Shown piece after piece: positions 16,564 to 24,778 of a stretch of 48,276 nucleotides of DNA; the first letter of the stretch is position 1, and each line of letters begins with the position of its first letter. The notes below the pieces were generated by a model that saw only the letters and a program-made list of their open reading frames with translations, did not search any database and was not told where the DNA came from. The DNA is taken from positions 1 through 48,276 of the forward strand of contig JAEZZG010000038.1 in the NCBI GenBank assembly GCA_023442485.1, written 5' to 3'. This DNA comes from Actinomycetes bacterium (GTDB taxonomy: Bacteria; Actinomycetota; Actinomycetes; Propionibacteriales; Propionibacteriaceae). A program made the translations under genes and the position numbers.

Positions 16564-19500
16564 TGCACCTGAAATCCCTGTCACTGCGCGGTTTCAAATC
16601 TTTCGCTTCCGCGACGGTGCTCAATTTCGAGCCCGGAATCACCTGTATCGTCGGGCCCAACGGCTCCGGCAAATCCAATATCGTCGACGCCTTAAGTTGG
16701 GTGATGGGCGAGCAGGGGGCGAAGAGTCTGCGCGGCGGCAAGATGGAAGACGTCATCTTCGCCGGTACCGCGAAAAGGGCTCCGTTAGGGCGGGCTGAAG
16801 TAACCCTGACCATTGACAACACCGACCAGGCCTTGCCGATTGAATACTCCGAGGTCACCATCTCTCGGACTTTGTTCCGCAGCGGGGGATCGGAGTACGC
16901 CATCAACGGGACCCCGTGTCGCCTCCTCGATGTCCAAGAGCTTCTCTCCGATACCGGCATGGGCCGCGAGATGCACGTCATCGTCGGTCAAGGCCAGCTT
17001 GATCAGGTGCTTCAAGCTACCCCGGAGACGAGGCGGGGGTTCATTGAGGAAGCCGCCGGCATTCTCAAACACCGCAGACGCAAAGAAAAGGCCCTGCGCA
17101 AACTAGACTCCACCCAGTCAAATCTGGATCGCCTCAACGATTTGATTAGGGAAATCCGGCGCCAACTCAAACCACTTGGACGCCAAGCTGAGGTTGCCCG
17201 CAAGGCCGCTGTGATCCAGACGGAGATGAGGGACGCGAAATCACGTCTACTCGCTGACGACCTCAGTCAGGCCTTGGATGCGTTGAACCTAGATCTTGAA
17301 GGGGAAAAGCTCGCTCAACAGGCCAGGCGCCAAGCCGAGACTGAACTCGAAGCTGCCCGCTTTCAGGAGGCAAAGGCTGAGCAGGCCCTCGCCGAGGCTG
17401 ATCCGAGGCTGAAACAAGCCCAGGAGGATTGGTATCAGGTCTCGGCCTTGAAGGAGAGGGTCTCCTCTACCATCTCGATCGCAGCCGAGCGCGTCCGCAA
17501 CGCGTCAAACCTGCCGATGAACAACACCACCGGTCGCGATCCTGACCAGCTCGAAGCCGAAGCCAACCAGGTCCGAGCCGAAGAACACGAGCTGCGCCGA
17601 GACGTCCAGGATAAGGAAGACGCACTGGCAGCCGCCACCCAGATGCGCAACCAAGCCGAACGTGACCATGACGAAACTGAACGCGTCTATGCAGCCCAGT
17701 TGCGTGCCATCGCCGACCGCAGAGAGGGGCTGGCTAGGCTAACCGGTCAAGTCAACTCCAAGAAATCGAAGCTGGAAGCTACCGCCTCAGAGGTGAGCCG
17801 GTTGGCAGCCAACCGGGATGCGGCCTTGGCGAGGGCCGAACAAGCCGAATCCGATTTCACCAAACTCGAATCCTCGATTGCTGGCCTGGACGCAGGCGAG
17901 GTCTCCCTCGACGCCGACTATGAGTCAGCATGTGCGATCGTCGATGATCTGGAACAGCGCATCGGCGTCCTCGATGATCAAGAGCGCGGATTCGCCCAGC
18001 AGCGCGCCTCCCAGTCTGCCCGAGTTGACGCCCTTCGTCTCGGCCTTGATCGCAAGGACGGGGCTACCTCGCTCTTGGCCACCGACCGGCGTCTCGATGG
18101 TGTGCTTGGGTCGGTATCTTCATTGATTTCGGTCGAACCTGGATGGGAAACGGCGGTGTCTGCCGCCCTCGGCCAGGCCGCTGAGGCGGTTGCGGTGGCC
18201 TCTGTCGACGTTGCCGTCGGTGCTTTGCGTCAGCTCAAGGACGATGATCTTGGCCGGGCGGGATTACTCCTTGGCGGTGCGGAGCTGGATGTGGATTCGT
18301 GGCCGAGTCTCGACGGTGAGATCTATTTGGTCGATTTGATCACCGCTGACGAGGCGATGCGTCCGGCTTTGACGAAGCTACTGTACAAGGCAGTCGGTGT
18401 GGCAGACCTCGCCAGGGCCCGTGAACTGGCTACCCAGATGCCGGATGTGACCGCAGTCACCCGCGACGGCGATATCGTGTCGCAGTGGTTCGCTTTGGGC
18501 GGATCAGCCGCCGGGCAGTCACTAATTGAGGTGCAGGCAGCCTTGGACGAGGCAGAAGCGGCCTTGGTGGAGGCTCAACATCAGCTCGAACGAACCCGCT
18601 TCGCCAAGGCCGAGTTGGAAGGCCAGCTTGCTGACGCCCAGGTCAGGGTCGATGCGGCTCTCGAAAAACTCAACGAGTCTGACGCACAGATGGCTGCACT
18701 AGCCGAGCAACTCTCCCAGCTAGCTCAGTCCGCGCGGTCAGCGCGGGCTGAGGCGCAGCGTCTCGACGGGCAGATTGAGACGGCGAAGCTCAACCGCGTC
18801 CACGATCAGGAAGTCCTGGCCGAGCTGGAGGCTCGCCTGGAGTTGGCTTCGGCGGAATCCAGCGGGGCTGAACCGGATCCTGCTGAGCGAGACCGTTGCG
18901 CAGAGCTGGCTCGTCAACGTCGTCAAGAAGAGATGGATGCGCGGCTGGCATTGCGAACTGCTGAAGAACGGGCCAAGGCTCTGTCGGGCAGGGCGGATGC
19001 GCTATTTGCGGCAGCTCGTCGGGAGCGTGACGCCAGGGCGAAGGCTCAGGCCCGGCTGGAGCAGATGCGAAGAGAGGCCGAAGATGCCCAAGCTGTCGTC
19101 ACCGGCGCCCAGTGGCTGCTCGAACAAGTCGAACTCAACCGCACCCTAGCCGAGGCTCGCAGAGTGGAGGCTGAACAGGAGCGTCAGCGCGCTCAAACCG
19201 AGGCTGACCAGGCCCATCGCAAGGTGCGCGAGTTATCGAAGACGGTGGAAGACATCGTCGCCGGCGCCCACCGGGATGAGATGAACCGGATCGAGTTGAA
19301 GATGCGGGTCGAGAATCTTACCGAGAAGGTGATGGACGAACTCGCCCTCGACGTTGAGACCCTGCTAGCCAACTATGGCCCTGACCAGATGGTTCCGGTG
19401 ATCCAAGCTGAACCATCCGAGGCCGACGATGCCCAGCCAGCGGAGGTGCCTTATCGGCGTGCGGAACAGGAGAGACGACTCAAGACGGCAGAGAAGAATC

Positions 19501-20105
19501 TCCAGATCCTCGGCAAGATCAACCCATTGGCCTTGGAAGAGTTCGACGCGATGCAGGCCCGCCACGCCTTCCTCGCCGAACAGCTAGAAGACATCAAGAA
19601 GACCCGCCGTGACCTACTCGACATCATCGCTGAGGTCGACTCCAGGGTTGAGGCAGTCTTCGGAGCTGCCTATCGGGATGTCGCTGAATCCTTCGAGCAG
19701 GTATTCGCCCAGCTCTTCCCAGGCGGCCAAGGACGTCTGGTGTTGACTGACCCGGACAATATCCTCACCACAGGCGTCGACGTCGAGGCCCGGCCTGCAG
19801 GGAAGAAAGTCAAGCGTCTATCCCTGCTGTCTGGCGGGGAGCGATCCTTGGTCGCGGTGGCTTTCTTGATGGCCCTCTTCATTGCCCGTCCCAGCCCCTT
19901 CTACATTCTTGACGAGGTGGAGGCTGCCTTAGATGAGGTGAATCTGTCGCGTCTGCTCACCTTATATGAGCAGCTTCGACTCAGATCTCAGCTTCTGGTC
20001 ATCACCCACCAGAAGAACACGATGGAGATCGCGGACGCCCTCTACGGCGTCACGATGCGCCAAGACGGGGTGTCAACCGTCATCTCACAACGCATGGGGG
20101 AGTAG
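16563..20105 (+). CDS. smc: Chromosome segregation ATPase SMC
   Basis: SMC forms the core of condensin with ScpA and ScpB and organises the chromosome. The 1180-residue protein has the full layout: an N-terminal ATPase half with GPNGSGKSN (Walker A, residues 32-40), a long coiled coil, a globular hinge around residues 500-645, a returning coiled coil, and the C-terminal half with LSGGERSLVAVAF (signature, about 1089) and YILDEVEAALDE (Walker B, about 1114). The start is GTG at 16563, overlapping the preceding stop by one base. scpAB are not in the window. ftsY follows 43 bases later, the usual actinobacterial order. Confidence 0.97.
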   Translation: MHLKSLSLRGFKSFASATVLNFEPGITCIVGPNGSGKSNIVDALSWVMGEQGAKSLRGGKMEDVIFAGTAKRAPLGRAEVTLTIDNTDQALPIEYSEVTISRTLFRSGGSEYAINGTPCRLLDVQELLSDTGMGREMHVIVGQGQLDQVLQATPETRRGFIEEAAGILKHRRRKEKALRKLDSTQSNLDRLNDLIREIRRQLKPLGRQAEVARKAAVIQTEMRDAKSRLLADDLSQALDALNLDLEGEKLAQQARRQAETELEAARFQEAKAEQALAEADPRLKQAQEDWYQVSALKERVSSTISIAAERVRNASNLPMNNTTGRDPDQLEAEANQVRAEEHELRRDVQDKEDALAAATQMRNQAERDHDETERVYAAQLRAIADRREGLARLTGQVNSKKSKLEATASEVSRLAANRDAALARAEQAESDFTKLESSIAGLDAGEVSLDADYESACAIVDDLEQRIGVLDDQERGFAQQRASQSARVDALRLGLDRKDGATSLLATDRRLDGVLGSVSSLISVEPGWETAVSAALGQAAEAVAVASVDVAVGALRQLKDDDLGRAGLLLGGAELDVDSWPSLDGEIYLVDLITADEAMRPALTKLLYKAVGVADLARARELATQMPDVTAVTRDGDIVSQWFALGGSAAGQSLIEVQAALDEAEAALVEAQHQLERTRFAKAELEGQLADAQVRVDAALEKLNESDAQMAALAEQLSQLAQSARSARAEAQRLDGQIETAKLNRVHDQEVLAELEARLELASAESSGAEPDPAERDRCAELARQRRQEEMDARLALRTAEERAKALSGRADALFAAARRERDARAKAQARLEQMRREAEDAQAVVTGAQWLLEQVELNRTLAEARRVEAEQERQRAQTEADQAHRKVRELSKTVEDIVAGAHRDEMNRIELKMRVENLTEKVMDELALDVETLLANYGPDQMVPVIQAEPSEADDAQPAEVPYRRAEQERRLKTAEKNLQILGKINPLALEEFDAMQARHAFLAEQLEDIKKTRRDLLDIIAEVDSRVEAVFGAAYRDVAESFEQVFAQLFPGGQGRLVLTDPDNILTTGVDVEARPAGKKVKRLSLLSGGERSLVAVAFLMALFIARPSPFYILDEVEAALDEVNLSRLLTLYEQLRLRSQLLVITHQKNTMEIADALYGVTMRQDGVSTVISQRMGE

Positions 20106-20148
20106 GGGCCGGTTCTTGCCCGGCAGGCCGGTTGGGTAGACTTGCCCC

Positions 20149-21288
20149 GTGGATTACTTACCGTGGATTATCAGTGCCTTACTCGCCATTGTCGTACTCG
20201 CCGGGGTAGGGGTTGCCCTCTATGCCCGCAAATCGCGTGAACTGACCCCTTCCGTCAAGCAGGAATTGGGGGCCCGTGCCGACGAAGAGTTGGGAAGTGC
20301 CGGTGTCGAAGCTACCGACGATTCGGCAGTTACCGAACCAGAAACTGGCGCACTGGATCATCCGGAGCAGGCCGGGACCCGCTTCGCGAGGTTGCGTCGC
20401 CGCCTGGCTTCGTCCAATAACGCCTTGGCCCGAGCCTTGGGTGATTTGCTCAGCCGCGACCACATCGACGAGGAGACCTGGGAGGATTTCGAGACCGTCT
20501 TGATCACCTCTGATCTAGGCGTCGACACCACGACCACCTTGATTGAGTCGTTACGCAAAGAGCTCGCCATTGACGGGGTCAACGACCCTGACCAAGCCCG
20601 GGCGGTGTTGCGCCAGGAGTTGACGACAGTGGTCGATCCCTCTCTGGATCGTTCACTCAACCTTGACCATCCTGACGGGGTCCCTGCCATCATCATGATG
20701 GTTGGCGTCAACGGCACAGGAAAGACCACCACCGTCGGCAAACTTGCCCGGGTCCTCGTCGCTGAGGGGAAGAGTGTGATCCTCGGCGCAGCCGATACCT
20801 TCCGGGCTGCTGCCTCAGAGCAGTTGGCCACCTGGGGAGAGCGCGTCGGGGTTCATGTCGTCTCCGGGCCAGAAGGAGCCGATCCTGCCTCGGTTGCCTT
20901 TGAGGCAGTCAAACAAGGCATCGACACTGGCGTCGATGTGGTGATCATTGACACCGCAGGGCGCCTACACACCAAGACTGGTTTGATGGATGAGCTCGGC
21001 AAGATCAAGCGCGTGATCGAGAAGCAAGCCCCACTGAGTGAGGTGTTGCTGGTTCTCGACGCCACGACCGGGCAGAACGGCATGATCCAGGCAGAGGTTT
21101 TTGCCGAGGTCGTCGACGTCTCAGGCATCGTCTTGACCAAACTCGACGGTTCGGCAAAGGGCGGCATCGTCGTCCAGGTCCAGCGCAAACTCCGCGTCCC
21201 AGTCAAGTTCGTCGGTCTAGGTGAAGGCCCCGACGACCTTGCCCCCTTCGAGGTAGACCAATTCGTCGCCGGTCTCCTCGGGGAGTAG
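20149..21288 (+). CDS. ftsY: Signal recognition particle receptor FtsY
   Basis: FtsY docks SRP-ribosome complexes at the membrane for co-translational insertion. A single N-terminal hydrophobic helix (about residues 5-26) is followed by an acidic linker, then the N domain and the SRP-type GTPase G domain: GVNGTGKTTTVGK near 186, AADTFRAAASEQL, IIDTAGRLHTK near 268 and TKLDGSAKGG near 330. The 379-residue length is normal for actinobacteria. The start is GTG at 20149 with only a weak ribosome site (GGGTAGA). Ffh, its partner, is encoded 3.5 kb downstream beyond a metabolic pair. Confidence 0.96.
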   Translation: MDYLPWIISALLAIVVLAGVGVALYARKSRELTPSVKQELGARADEELGSAGVEATDDSAVTEPETGALDHPEQAGTRFARLRRRLASSNNALARALGDLLSRDHIDEETWEDFETVLITSDLGVDTTTTLIESLRKELAIDGVNDPDQARAVLRQELTTVVDPSLDRSLNLDHPDGVPAIIMMVGVNGTGKTTTVGKLARVLVAEGKSVILGAADTFRAAASEQLATWGERVGVHVVSGPEGADPASVAFEAVKQGIDTGVDVVIIDTAGRLHTKTGLMDELGKIKRVIEKQAPLSEVLLVLDATTGQNGMIQAEVFAEVVDVSGIVLTKLDGSAKGGIVVQVQRKLRVPVKFVGLGEGPDDLAPFEVDQFVAGLLGE

Positions 21289-21296
21289 TGCCGATC

Positions 21297-21329
21297 CTAG
21301 CCATCGGCTCAGAAGTAGCCGATGGCTAG
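21297..21329 (+). terminator. Hairpin after ftsY
   Basis: A perfect 13-bp stem (CTAGCCATCGGCT at 21297-21309, complement at 21317-21329) has a 7-base loop and begins eight bases after the ftsY stop. No T-run follows, so it is a strong 3'-end hairpin but not a textbook intrinsic terminator. It shares the core GCCGATGSCTAG with the hairpin at 9161-9202. Confidence 0.6.
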
Positions 21330-21453
21330 TATGGATACTCAGTCTGATCGATGTTGAGCACGTCGGAGCAAACCGGATTAGAGTTATCTGCAGGGCTGAT
21401 CGTCCTAGATGATCCCCTGATCCCAAGGATCTCAATCTGTATGGAGGACAAAG

Positions 21454-22842
21454 ATGTCGAACATTATCGAAGAGGCCCTGAAGACCTCAACCGATACCAA
21501 GGCAATCGCGCTCGGTCGTGACGTCATTGGCGAAACCGGCAAAGTTTTCAAGGATCTCTTTGGTCAGTCCAAGGCGATCATCGTCGCCGACGGTAACACC
21601 TGGGAGGTCGCAGGCGAGAAGGTTCGTCAGTCTCTGCTCGATAACGGGGTAGAGCTGCTGGACCCATATATCTTCCCCGGCACACCAACCCTCTATGCCG
21701 GGTACGAGAACGTCACCATCTTGCGTGAGTACTTGGCCCCCTTCGAGGACGCACGAGTTGTCTCCATCGGTGGCGGCACCCTCAATGACCTGGCCAAACT
21801 CGCCTGTGGTGAACTCTCCCGTCCATACATGAATGTCTGCACCGCTGCCTCGATGGACGGATACGCAGCCTTCGGTGCCTCGATTACCCGCGACGGATTC
21901 AAGATCACCCGCAACTGCCCGGCTCCTGCCGCTCTGATCGCTGATCTCGATATCATGGCTGCCGCCCCTAAGCGTCTCACCGCCACCGGCTACGGAGATC
22001 TGATTGAGAAGATTCCCGCCGGTGCCGACTGGTTGATCTCCGACGAGTTGGGTATCGAAGGTGTCCACGAAGTCTCGTGGAGCCTGGTCCAGCCTCCACT
22101 GATGGATGCGCTGGGTGACCCTGACGGCCTTTCCTCTGGCAACCCGGACGCCATCAAGGGCCTCGCCGAGGAACTGATCCTGTCTGGTCTTGCCATGCAG
22201 GCGATGCAGTCTTCCCGCCCCGCCTCTGGTGCCGGCCATAACTTCTCTCACCAGTGGGAGATGGAAGGTCATGGCCTCAACTGGGAGCCTCCGCTATCTC
22301 ACGGTAACAAGGTCGGTGTCGGTACCGTCGCGTCTTCGGCCCTCTACGATCTGCTGTGGACGATCGACATTGACGCCATTGACCCCGAAGAGGTCGCCTC
22401 TCGTCAGCTCTCTCCGGAACAGAACCGGCAGCGAGTGATCGACCTGCAGCCAGTTCCGGCTATCCAGGAGGCGGCTATTGGCCAGTCCGAACAGAAGTAT
22501 GTCCCCAAAGATCAGGTCGCAGCTCGCGTCCAGTTGATCAAGGATCACTGGGATAACATCATCTCCCGGTGTAAGCCGCAGGTGGTTCCAGCTAAGCAGA
22601 TTGCCGATATGTTGCGTCGCTGTGGAGCCCCCTACCACCCGGCACAGATCGATATCGATATGGACAAGATGAAGTTGACCTACTTCCAGTCCCAGACGAT
22701 CCGCGCCCGCTACAACATCACCGACCTCTACTACGATCTCGGTATCTACGCCGAGATGGTTGAGAAGTTGTTCGCCCCTGGCGGCTACTGGGCAGAGGCT
22801 GAGGTGCCGACCACCGGTTTCATCAACCCCACGAAACAGTAG
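21454..22842 (+). CDS. Glycerol-1-phosphate dehydrogenase-like (AraM/EgsA-type) iron-ADH superfamily enzyme
   Basis: The 462-residue protein belongs to the Fe-dependent alcohol dehydrogenase/dehydroquinate synthase-like superfamily, closest in pattern to AraM-type sn-glycerol-1-phosphate dehydrogenases. VSIGGGTLNDLAK (near 105-117) is the NAD-binding loop. The likely metal ligands are the aspartate of GYGDLIEK and the histidines of GAGHNFSHQWEM and SHGNKVGVG. It probably oxidises a polyol phosphate or reduces the matching ketose phosphate. GGAGG precedes the ATG. At 462 residues it is longer than typical AraM, with extra C-terminal sequence. It is convergent with an FGGY kinase, which suggests a kinase-then-dehydrogenase polyol route; the substrate is not known. 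Confidence 0.82.
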   Translation: MSNIIEEALKTSTDTKAIALGRDVIGETGKVFKDLFGQSKAIIVADGNTWEVAGEKVRQSLLDNGVELLDPYIFPGTPTLYAGYENVTILREYLAPFEDARVVSIGGGTLNDLAKLACGELSRPYMNVCTAASMDGYAAFGASITRDGFKITRNCPAPAALIADLDIMAAAPKRLTATGYGDLIEKIPAGADWLISDELGIEGVHEVSWSLVQPPLMDALGDPDGLSSGNPDAIKGLAEELILSGLAMQAMQSSRPASGAGHNFSHQWEMEGHGLNWEPPLSHGNKVGVGTVASSALYDLLWTIDIDAIDPEEVASRQLSPEQNRQRVIDLQPVPAIQEAAIGQSEQKYVPKDQVAARVQLIKDHWDNIISRCKPQVVPAKQIADMLRRCGAPYHPAQIDIDMDKMKLTYFQSQTIRARYNITDLYYDLGIYAEMVEKLFAPGGYWAEAEVPTTGFINPTKQ

Positions 22843-22894
22843 GTGCTGAGAAGCCACGGACGAAACCCGTGGCGGTGACGGCATATAAAACGCG

Positions 22895-22942
22895 CTGGCG
22901 GTGGGAGTGCTTGTGCAGCTCCCACCGCCAGTTTCCTTTTCT
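22895..22942. terminator. Bidirectional intrinsic terminator
   Basis: A perfect 13-bp stem (CTGGCGGTGGGAG at 22895-22907, complement at 22919-22931) has an 11-base loop and is followed on the plus strand by TTTCCTTTTCT. On the minus strand the stem is followed by CGCGTTTTATAT, so it serves both convergent genes. The plus-strand T-tract overlaps the stop of the leftward kinase gene. Confidence 0.88.
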
Positions 22943-24465
22943 TACAAGGCCGGATACTTCTGGGCGAAAGCAAACTGCTTATCCATCACCGGTTTGAGTG
23001 CCGGGTAGAGGGCAGAGTGGATCTCCGCCAGTTCCATGTAGATCTGATGGTTGTCCATGTTTGGCTCCCAGGTCTCACCTAGTTCAGCCATCGCCTTAGC
23101 CGTTTCTTCGATGCTGTCGTAGACGCCGGTGTGGCTCATGGCCAACACCGCAGCACCCATCGCTGAGATTTCTTCTTGTTCACAGCTCGTCAACGGCAAT
23201 CCGATGCAGTCAGTCATGATCTGACGCCACAGTGGTGAACGTTGTCCGCCACCCATTACTCGCACCGAGGTCAGCGGAACGCCGGTGGTTTGTTGTAGCC
23301 CACGGAAGTTATTGGCCATCTCCAGCGAGATGCCTTCCAAGATGGAGCGGTACAGCGCCGGGCGTCCATAAGCTCCGGCGAGACCGACGATGGCGCCGTG
23401 GGCGATCGGATCCCAGTGTGGAGACTGGACGGCATTCCAATATGGCATGGTCACCAAGCCGCCACAGCCGACCGGGATTTCAGCGGCAGCCTTGTCTAGC
23501 TCCGGATCGGGAGCGCCACCAAGTTTGGGGTCGCCCAGCTCTGAGCGGAACCAACCGGCAAGGTAGGCGCCAGAATTCTGCACAATTTCGAGGACGTATT
23601 GGCCGGGGAGGCCGGCAGCGTCAGTGCGGAACACGTCGGCTACCTCATACTTGGGGGAGTGAACTCCTGCGACCAAAGCGGTTCCCATATTGAGGTAAGC
23701 CTCGTCCAGGCCAATCGCGCCCGCACCCAGAGCCGCCGCCTGGCCGTCGCCACACGAGGCGATCAGGTGAACTGGCTGGTCAAGGCCCCACGCCTTGGTG
23801 ATCTCGGGCAAGATCTCGCCCATATCCGAGGCTGCCGGGACGAGTTCACACAGTTGGTCCCGTCGCACCCCGGCGATCTCGAGGAGTTCGTCAGAGAACT
23901 CCAACTTCGCCATGTCGAGCAGGCCAAGGGAGTCAGCGGTAGCGGCTGAGTCAATCCAGCGTCCGGTCATCGCGTGGGCAAGATAGGCGTGAACCCCGAC
24001 GATCTTGTAGGCCTTGGAGAGGGTCTCGGGCTCGTTTTCTTTCAACCAGACGATCTTGTAGATGGAAGGGGTGGTGTCTGGCTGGAAACCGGAAAGTTGA
24101 TGGATGCGCTCCGTGCCGATCCGCACAGCCTGGTCGGCGGCGCGTCCGTCGAGCCAAAGGATACCCGGACGCATCGGGTTACCCTCCTGGTCGACGAGGG
24201 CGAAGGACTGGCGTTGGATGGTGCAGCACATGAACGAGATCGCCGAACGCTGCTCAGCGGTCAGGTTCGAGACGGCAGCGCCGACGGCTTCATTCGTCGA
24301 ACGCCACCAGTCGCGGGGGTCTTGCTCGTAGAAATCAACCTTGGGGGTTTGCATCGGGAACTCGACCTTGGCCTGAGACACCACGGTGCCGTGTTGGTCA
24401 ACGACGATCGCCTTGGTACTGGTAGTCGACGAATCGACAGCAATCACGAGAGGGTTGTCAGCCAT
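22942..24465 (-). CDS. FGGY-family carbohydrate kinase (xylulokinase-like)
   Basis: This 507-residue cytoplasmic kinase phosphorylates a sugar or polyol with ATP. It shows the FGGY layout: N-terminal domain starting VIAVDSSTTSTKAIVVD (phosphate loop), FMCCTIQRQSFALVD, the substrate-side LWLDGRAADQ with a catalytic-type aspartate, and the C-terminal domain with NMGTALVAG and VRVMGGGQRSPLWRQI (adenine site). The match is to xylulokinase/erythritol-kinase-like members, but the substrate cannot be fixed. AGGAGG lies upstream; the ATG at 24465 is preferred over the adjacent TTG at 24468. It is convergent with the glycerol-1-phosphate-dehydrogenase-like gene and divergent from ffh. Confidence 0.88.
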   Translation of the reverse strand: MADNPLVIAVDSSTTSTKAIVVDQHGTVVSQAKVEFPMQTPKVDFYEQDPRDWWRSTNEAVGAAVSNLTAEQRSAISFMCCTIQRQSFALVDQEGNPMRPGILWLDGRAADQAVRIGTERIHQLSGFQPDTTPSIYKIVWLKENEPETLSKAYKIVGVHAYLAHAMTGRWIDSAATADSLGLLDMAKLEFSDELLEIAGVRRDQLCELVPAASDMGEILPEITKAWGLDQPVHLIASCGDGQAAALGAGAIGLDEAYLNMGTALVAGVHSPKYEVADVFRTDAAGLPGQYVLEIVQNSGAYLAGWFRSELGDPKLGGAPDPELDKAAAEIPVGCGGLVTMPYWNAVQSPHWDPIAHGAIVGLAGAYGRPALYRSILEGISLEMANNFRGLQQTTGVPLTSVRVMGGGQRSPLWRQIMTDCIGLPLTSCEQEEISAMGAAVLAMSHTGVYDSIEETAKAMAELGETWEPNMDNHQIYMELAEIHSALYPALKPVMDKQFAFAQKYPAL

Positions 24466-24778
24466 CAATGGACCTCCTCGTCCATGGGTAAATCCGGGGA
24501 AACCCCGTTGGTTAGTCAGTTGGGGCTCGGTGTTTGCCAGCCGAGCTGAAAGAGTGAACTTGCCGTCACGGGTGGGGTGGGGATCAAGTTGCGCTCACCG
24601 TCACCATCTTAACCGTCAAGCATAGTCAGGGCTAAGGACAATGACGGATTTGGAGCTTTGCATTATTCTGGAGTCCTGGTGACCCCTGCCGCTAGCGGCC
24701 CTCGATGACTAGCTCGCGCGCGATCGTTGGCGCAGGCAGGGTGAGGCTTAGTGATGAGGACGAACCGACGGGGAGACT
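24466..24778. promoter_or_regulatory. Divergent kinase/ffh intergenic region with ffh promoter candidate
   Basis: This 313-base gap has no supportable gene. For ffh, ATGACG (24641-24646) and TATTCT (24664-24669) are spaced 17 bases apart and form a plausible sigma-70-type promoter. The resulting leader could fold a stem CCCTGCC (24684-24690) with GGCAGGG (24735-24741). On the kinase side, GCTCGG (24525-24530) and CCGAGC (24541-24546) form a short palindrome that could be an operator. Confidence 0.4.

Noticed and set aside
21487..22272. Minus-strand open frame (261 codons) inside the glycerol-1-phosphate-dehydrogenase-like gene
   Set aside because: Antisense shadow with no start signal or domain.
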